DNA of 64,000 nt from Uloborus plumipes (taxonomy: Eukaryota; Arthropoda; Arachnida; Araneae; Uloboridae). Under the pieces are notes generated by a model that did no database searches, had not been told where the DNA came from, and saw only the letters and a program-made list of their open reading frames with translations. Shown here piece after piece: positions 60,583 to 64,000 of the stretch (positions within the stretch are counted from its first letter, which is position 1; the number at the start of each line of letters is the position of its first letter). The stretch lies in the NCBI GenBank assembly GCA_038373865.1, contig JAXGGA010001054.1, forward strand, positions 107,626 through 171,625, read 5' to 3'. Position numbers and translations under genes: made by a program.

Positions 60583-61201
60583 TGTTACAAATCTTGTAAA
60601 TAGTTGTTGTTTTTCCTGCCTTGCATCATTTTCATTAGTTTTGGTTTTATCTGACGTCATGTTGCAAAAGTATCTGAAGATATCACTTTTATCACTTGTA
60701 TACCGGCCCTGTAACGTTTTGTAGTTTTTACACTTGCCCTGCATTTAATAAGCGTGAAGACATTTTTCGCTCGGAGTGTTTTCTTTTTTTTTCTTTTTCT
60801 TTTTATTACTAGAAGTTTCTTGAATGGATTACGTAATGTTATGAATGAAACAGAATGCTCCGGATTTTGCTAGAATGTTCCTTCCGAGTATAAATAGCCT
60901 TGAACACAGTTTTTGGGCAGTCAGTTGTTTTCAGATTTGATCTGGTGACTCGTTTTCGTTCGCTTGGCGAATGGTTGTTTTGCTTTTGTAATTGCTTAAT
61001 TACTGTTCACGTTTGATACGTGGTGCTGAGTTACTGTTGAGAGTACAGTGTACTGTTTTGCTACCTAATTGCTGGATGTTTAGCAATTGTTTCCTGCTCA
61101 TATTGTAAATAGTGTAAATACTTGTAAATAAATTTATAGTTACTTCCTCAAGATTGGAATGCTCATTTGAAGAAAGTTGAAGGTGCTACGGACTCGTTAC
61201 A
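60583..61201 (+). repeat. 3' LTR
   Basis: 619 bp, same ends and internal signals as the 5' LTR (HSE 60812-60824, dyad 60873-60880, TATA 60889-60896, AATAAA 61127-61132). Differences from the 5' LTR: 60615, 60936, 60984 and one T fewer in the T run. Confidence 0.97.
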
Positions 61202-62090
61202 ATATTATTATTTGAGTGAATACACTTTAAACATCTTTCTCTCAATTTTTTAACTTAAAAATTCAGGTATATTTCAGACCACTCACAATGAGTATCACAG
61301 ATTTATATTATTTAAAGCACATTTGTGGCTGTAAAAACTTCCCTTAGCAGTGCTTTAAGCTACGAAAAATTGTGGTGGGCAAAAAATGACAAAAAAAAAT
61401 TGCTATTTAAGAGGAACAAATTATCATATTAGCGGGGGCAGTTGAACCCCTCTCCCTGATCAAAAATATAAATAAATGAATAACAACGTTAATTTTTCAA
61501 CCCCCCTCCCCTGGTGCGACTGTAATCGCCCCCCCCCCCCGAGGGCGATTACAGTTCCGAGCAAAAGTGAAAATGCAATGTATACTACGTGTTGAAGGAT
61601 AAATGCGTACACAAATGTGCATTTGCATTTTGTTTCTAAAAGGGGGATGGCACGCCCCCCCCCTTGATTGCCCAATTGATGGGCTTGATAACAAAGCACT
61701 TCTATGCAATGAAAGAAACACCTTCAGCCAGATGAATTTTAATTCATAAGCTCTCATCTTATACACTGAAAAATGAGCTCTTAATAGCTCCGAAACACGT
61801 GTCAGCAATTTGAAATCTGCTTTTAATGCATTATAATGTTATTATAATGCATTTAAGCATTTTACGCTTGGAAAACTGGTTGTAAGACATGAAATAATGA
61901 AGATGTAATTATTTTAGTGAATGAACTTTGCCTCCCCCCCTTTACGCCCCCTGCACCATTTTTGGGGGGTGGCAATATCCGAATTCGTATCCCTGGTGCT
62001 AATACCTTTCAGAAAAATCAACTGTCATAATTGTATCACAAAAAGCGCAAGGAAATTAAAGTTTGACCAGTTGCTCCTCCACTAAACACA

Positions 62091-62722
62091 TTTTAAAAAT
62101 TATTAAGGGAAAAAGAACGAAACAAATAAAGGAAATAAAAACGTAACCATAGTAACAGCATGAAAAGTGGATTTCCGTTGATAAAATATTTCATTGCATC
62201 TTTATTTTCAAATTTTATTCTCAAGCTTAACCATTTTAGAATCGTTTGATTTGCTTTGCTGAAGGTAAACCTTGAATTTCCGGGATTCTAAAAACAATTA
62301 TTACAGCTCTTCTAATGCTCGTAGAAATTTCAACTCGACATCATTTTTAGCAGAAAATTTCAAGCTTTGGAATGACATAAGACTTGAAAAGGTGTATGAA
62401 ATATTTCTTCCCCATTTTGTCGAATTTGTTCAAAAAATGAGCTAAGAATTAGAATAGAAAAAGAACGAAATAGAATTTTCGAAAAAACGCTTCGTAGCAC
62501 ACAACCCCATGCTACAAACTAATTTTATGCCAAATTTTATGAAAATCGACCGTATTGTTTTGGTCCTCTGTGCGTGACCTACAGATAGAAAGGAAGAAAG
62601 AGAGAAAGACATACAAACTAAATAAACGTAATCTATTTCTAATTTTTGTATTTGTTAAATCCTTCATACTTAGTGCTGCAGTTGGAATAAATGATTGCAG
62701 TTGGAATGGGAACACACCCAAC
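62091..62722. other. intergenic DNA and repeat tail
   Basis: No gene. Around 62508-62600 a repeat-tail-like block is present (see the outer repeat entry). The remainder is AT-rich. Confidence 0.4.
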
Positions 62723-63130
62723 GCCTCCTAAATACTAAATGCCTGCAACTTTCTGGTTTTTAACACAGAGCAAAATTTCATTCTTGATTCACGATACACT
62801 GCCACCTACCAGAGTTCTTCGAGAAAGAGAAATTAACGATTGGTTCATTTCTAAATTTAAATTTAAAAATCAACCAATCAAAAAATTTAATTCGAATATT
62901 GTTTGGATCCATCGCCAATAGCTGCAAAATGCCGTTGGTTCACGATATACTGCCATCTTCAGGAGTTCTTCGAAAATTTAACGATTGGTTCATTTCTGAA
63001 TTTAAATTAAAAAATTATCCAATCAAAACATAACAACGGCATTATCGGATTGCCGCAAGGTGGCATTTAAAGTAGAACCCGTCTCGACGGTAGCGAAGCA
63101 AATGTTTTAGGCATTTAGTATTTAGGAGGC
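62723..63130. mobile_element. 408-bp MITE with perfect 22-bp terminal inverted repeats
   Basis: GCCTCCTAAATACTAAATGC continues two more bases on the left (62723-62744) and is repeated perfectly inverted at 63109-63130. The interior is two ~150-bp related units, each with GTTCTTCGA, TTAACGATTGGTTCATTTCT and a following CCAATCA. No ORF beyond 60 codons. The target duplication is unclear. Confidence 0.65.
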
Positions 63131-63148
63131 ATTGACTCACCTTGGGGT

Positions 63149-63308
63149 CAGTGGCGGATTTACAGGCTAGGTGCCCCTAGTGAGATGAGCTTAACGACAC
63201 AAAATATTTTTCATATGCCTTTTTGCATCCCTCCGGTGGTCTTATGTCATCGGGGAGTAGGGGAAACCTCGCAATTGTGACAATTACGATATCGTAAATC
63301 CGCCACTG
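63149..63308. mobile_element. 160-bp hAT-like MITE
   Basis: CAGTGGCGGATTTAC on the left and GTAAATCCGCCACTG on the right form a perfect 15-bp TIR of a widespread hAT type. The flanking 8-mers CTTGGGGT and TTTGACGT match at only 5 of 8 bases. The target duplication has therefore decayed, or the copy is rearranged. Confidence 0.65.
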
Positions 63309-63555
63309 TTTGACGTTGTAGAGGTGGGTGTGGGCTCACGAAAAGAAAAGGTGATTTAAACCCAATTTACATTAAATTCGCATTTTTTATAATAAAAAAA
63401 CCTAATACTTCGGGGGGGGGGGGCGGATGAGTCCCACCTTAACTGCTGCCCAATGTAAAAATATTGAAATTTTCACCATCATTGAGTATTAACTTGAAAT
63501 AAAGAAAGTATTTTTTATAGTGTAACTAGTATCCCTTAGAAATAGAGGAATGATA
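63309..63555. other. spacer with G run
   Basis: AT-rich with a run of 11 G at 63412-63422. No feature recognised. Confidence 0.4.
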
Positions 63556-63559
63556 GGGG

Positions 63560-64000
63560 AGACCGGGGCAAGATGACGAGCCGGGCAAGATGACGAATTT
63601 CGTATTTTTTTCATTTCCCGCTAGGTAGCAACCTCAGCTGGTCATTAGAGGTTCTTCTATCTATTCTTTGTTCAGCAATAGTATAAAGTCGCTAAAATCA
63701 CCATTTGAAAGACAGTTCTGAAGTTGTTCTGGTTTACCGCTACCGCGATCTAACTTTTATCCACGTGCAAATAAGCTCTGATGCAAATACAGGTAAGATT
63801 TATTGCTTCTCATTAGTATTAATGTGTACCTTAGTTTAAATTCTACCTATTTATATGAATAAACACCAAATAAACGCATTTTGTTATGGAAATAAATACG
63901 AATTCTTCAAAAATGGCAGTATGGGGCAAGATGACGAAACGAAACACGGGGCAAGATGACGAGCTCGTCATCTTGCCCCATGTTTCGGAATTTATGAAAC
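63560..64000. repeat. repeat block with GGGGCAAGATGACGA motifs, continues past the window
   Basis: The motif occurs at about 63565, 63583, 63923 and 63948, and inverted at 63964-63979. The last direct and inverted copies abut, making a perfect 32-bp palindrome (63948-63979). The inverted pair may be the tip of a foldback or TIR element whose other side lies beyond 64000. Confidence 0.55.

Larger units (their letters stand above)
54868..61201 (+). mobile_element. full-length Ty3/gypsy (Metaviridae) LTR retrotransposon
   Basis: A complete element of 6334 bp: LTR, tRNA-Lys PBS, gag with CCHC knuckle, protease, reverse transcriptase, RNase H, integrase, PPT, LTR. It is flanked by ATAT (54864-54867 and 61202-61205). 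The PR-RT-RH-INT order and the GPY module in the integrase C-terminus place it in Metaviridae. The tRNA-Lys primer and the tail style recall the 412/mdg1 lineage (inference). There is no env-like frame between integrase and PPT. The LTRs differ by only 3 substitutions and 1 T-run indel, so insertion was recent. The coding frame has two nonsense codons and one 1-nt shift, so this copy cannot make full products alone. Confidence 0.95.
48992..62090 (+). repeat. right arm of the inverted duplication, split by three insertions
   Basis: The homologous pieces are 48992-49344, 52648-52830, 54502-54735 and about 61276-62090. The inserted material is 49345-52639, 52831-54501 and 54868-61201. About 135 bp before the LTR element and 70 bp after it (54736-54867, 61206-61275) have no left-arm counterpart, which means an extra indel. 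Removing the insertions gives a simple palindrome with a 416-bp loop. Confidence 0.75.
46592..62650. repeat. possible outer repeat split by the palindromic block
   Basis: A CTAGC-type head (CTAGCAGTACTCGCACGGCT then TTGCCCGTGG) lies at 46592-46620. A matching type of tail, with CCATGCTACAAACTAATTTT then TTATGAAAATCGACC and a polypurine AGAAAGGAAG tract, lies at about 62508-62600. The same head-tail grammar is seen at 37091-37513. I infer that one such element may have been split by the palindrome at 47010-62090. The inference is weak, because the head and tail could belong to two unrelated fragments. Confidence 0.25.

Overview
The window looks like AT-rich intergenic DNA from an arthropod genome. 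An arachnid is possible, but I cannot prove it. Four things point there. There are no operons or ribosome binding sites. There are many microsatellites and homopolymer runs. Terminal-inverted-repeat (TIR) elements are packed together with TA, TTAA and 8-bp target-site duplications. An LTR retrotransposon carries a primer-binding site for an arthropod-type tRNA-Lys and an arthropod-type Inr (TCAGTT). I found no convincing host gene, rRNA, functional tRNA or CRISPR array. Almost everything that can be named is a mobile element or its debris.

Layout. 1-6.3 kb: AT-rich spacer, a TTAA-flanked piggyBac-like MITE (4002-4500) and a Tc1/mariner-like MITE (5062-5469) holding a 124-bp hAT MITE. 6.3-11.2 kb: family-A copy 1 (6667-8203, about 147-bp internal tandem repeats), a foldback Tc1/mariner-like element with ~685-bp arms (8769-10237), a hAT MITE (10464-10751) and a small IR repeat. 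11.2-23.7 kb: mostly featureless, with a (TA)n(TG)n microsatellite. 23.7-33 kb: TA-flanked MITE (23763-24164), family-A copy 2 inverted (27428-29159), hAT MITE with a perfect TSD (29589-30358), TA-flanked TIR element (31297-32588). 33-47 kb: tRNA-derived SINEs on the minus strand, a TTAA-flanked foldback (39405-40738) and a 165-bp tandem duplication split by an insertion.

47-62 kb is the most remarkable part. A ~1.57-kb inverted duplication flanks a 416-bp loop that encodes part of a multicopy protein family (HEEADT / TDVVVLALRRY / FHAFTGCDTT motifs, C-terminal CXC-type cysteine cluster). The left arm (47010-48575) is uninterrupted. The right arm (48992-62090) has taken three insertions totalling about 11.3 kb: a 3.3-kb hAT-like element with a perfect 8-bp TSD (itself carrying family-A copy 3), a 1.7-kb repeat carrying a dead Tc1/mariner-like transposase, and a full-length 6.3-kb Ty3/gypsy (Metaviridae) LTR retrotransposon.

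The retrotransposon (54868-61201) has nearly identical LTRs (3 substitutions and 1 indel seen by eye), TSD ATAT, tRNA-Lys PBS, PPT, TATA box, Inr and perfect heat-shock-element geometry. It has one gag-pol frame with CCHC, protease, RT, RNase H and integrase. That frame is broken by an in-frame TAG, an in-frame TGA and a 1-nt shift, so it is a young but defective copy. 62.1-64 kb holds a MITE with perfect 22-bp TIRs, a hAT-like MITE, and the start of a repeat containing a near-perfect palindrome of about 46 bp.
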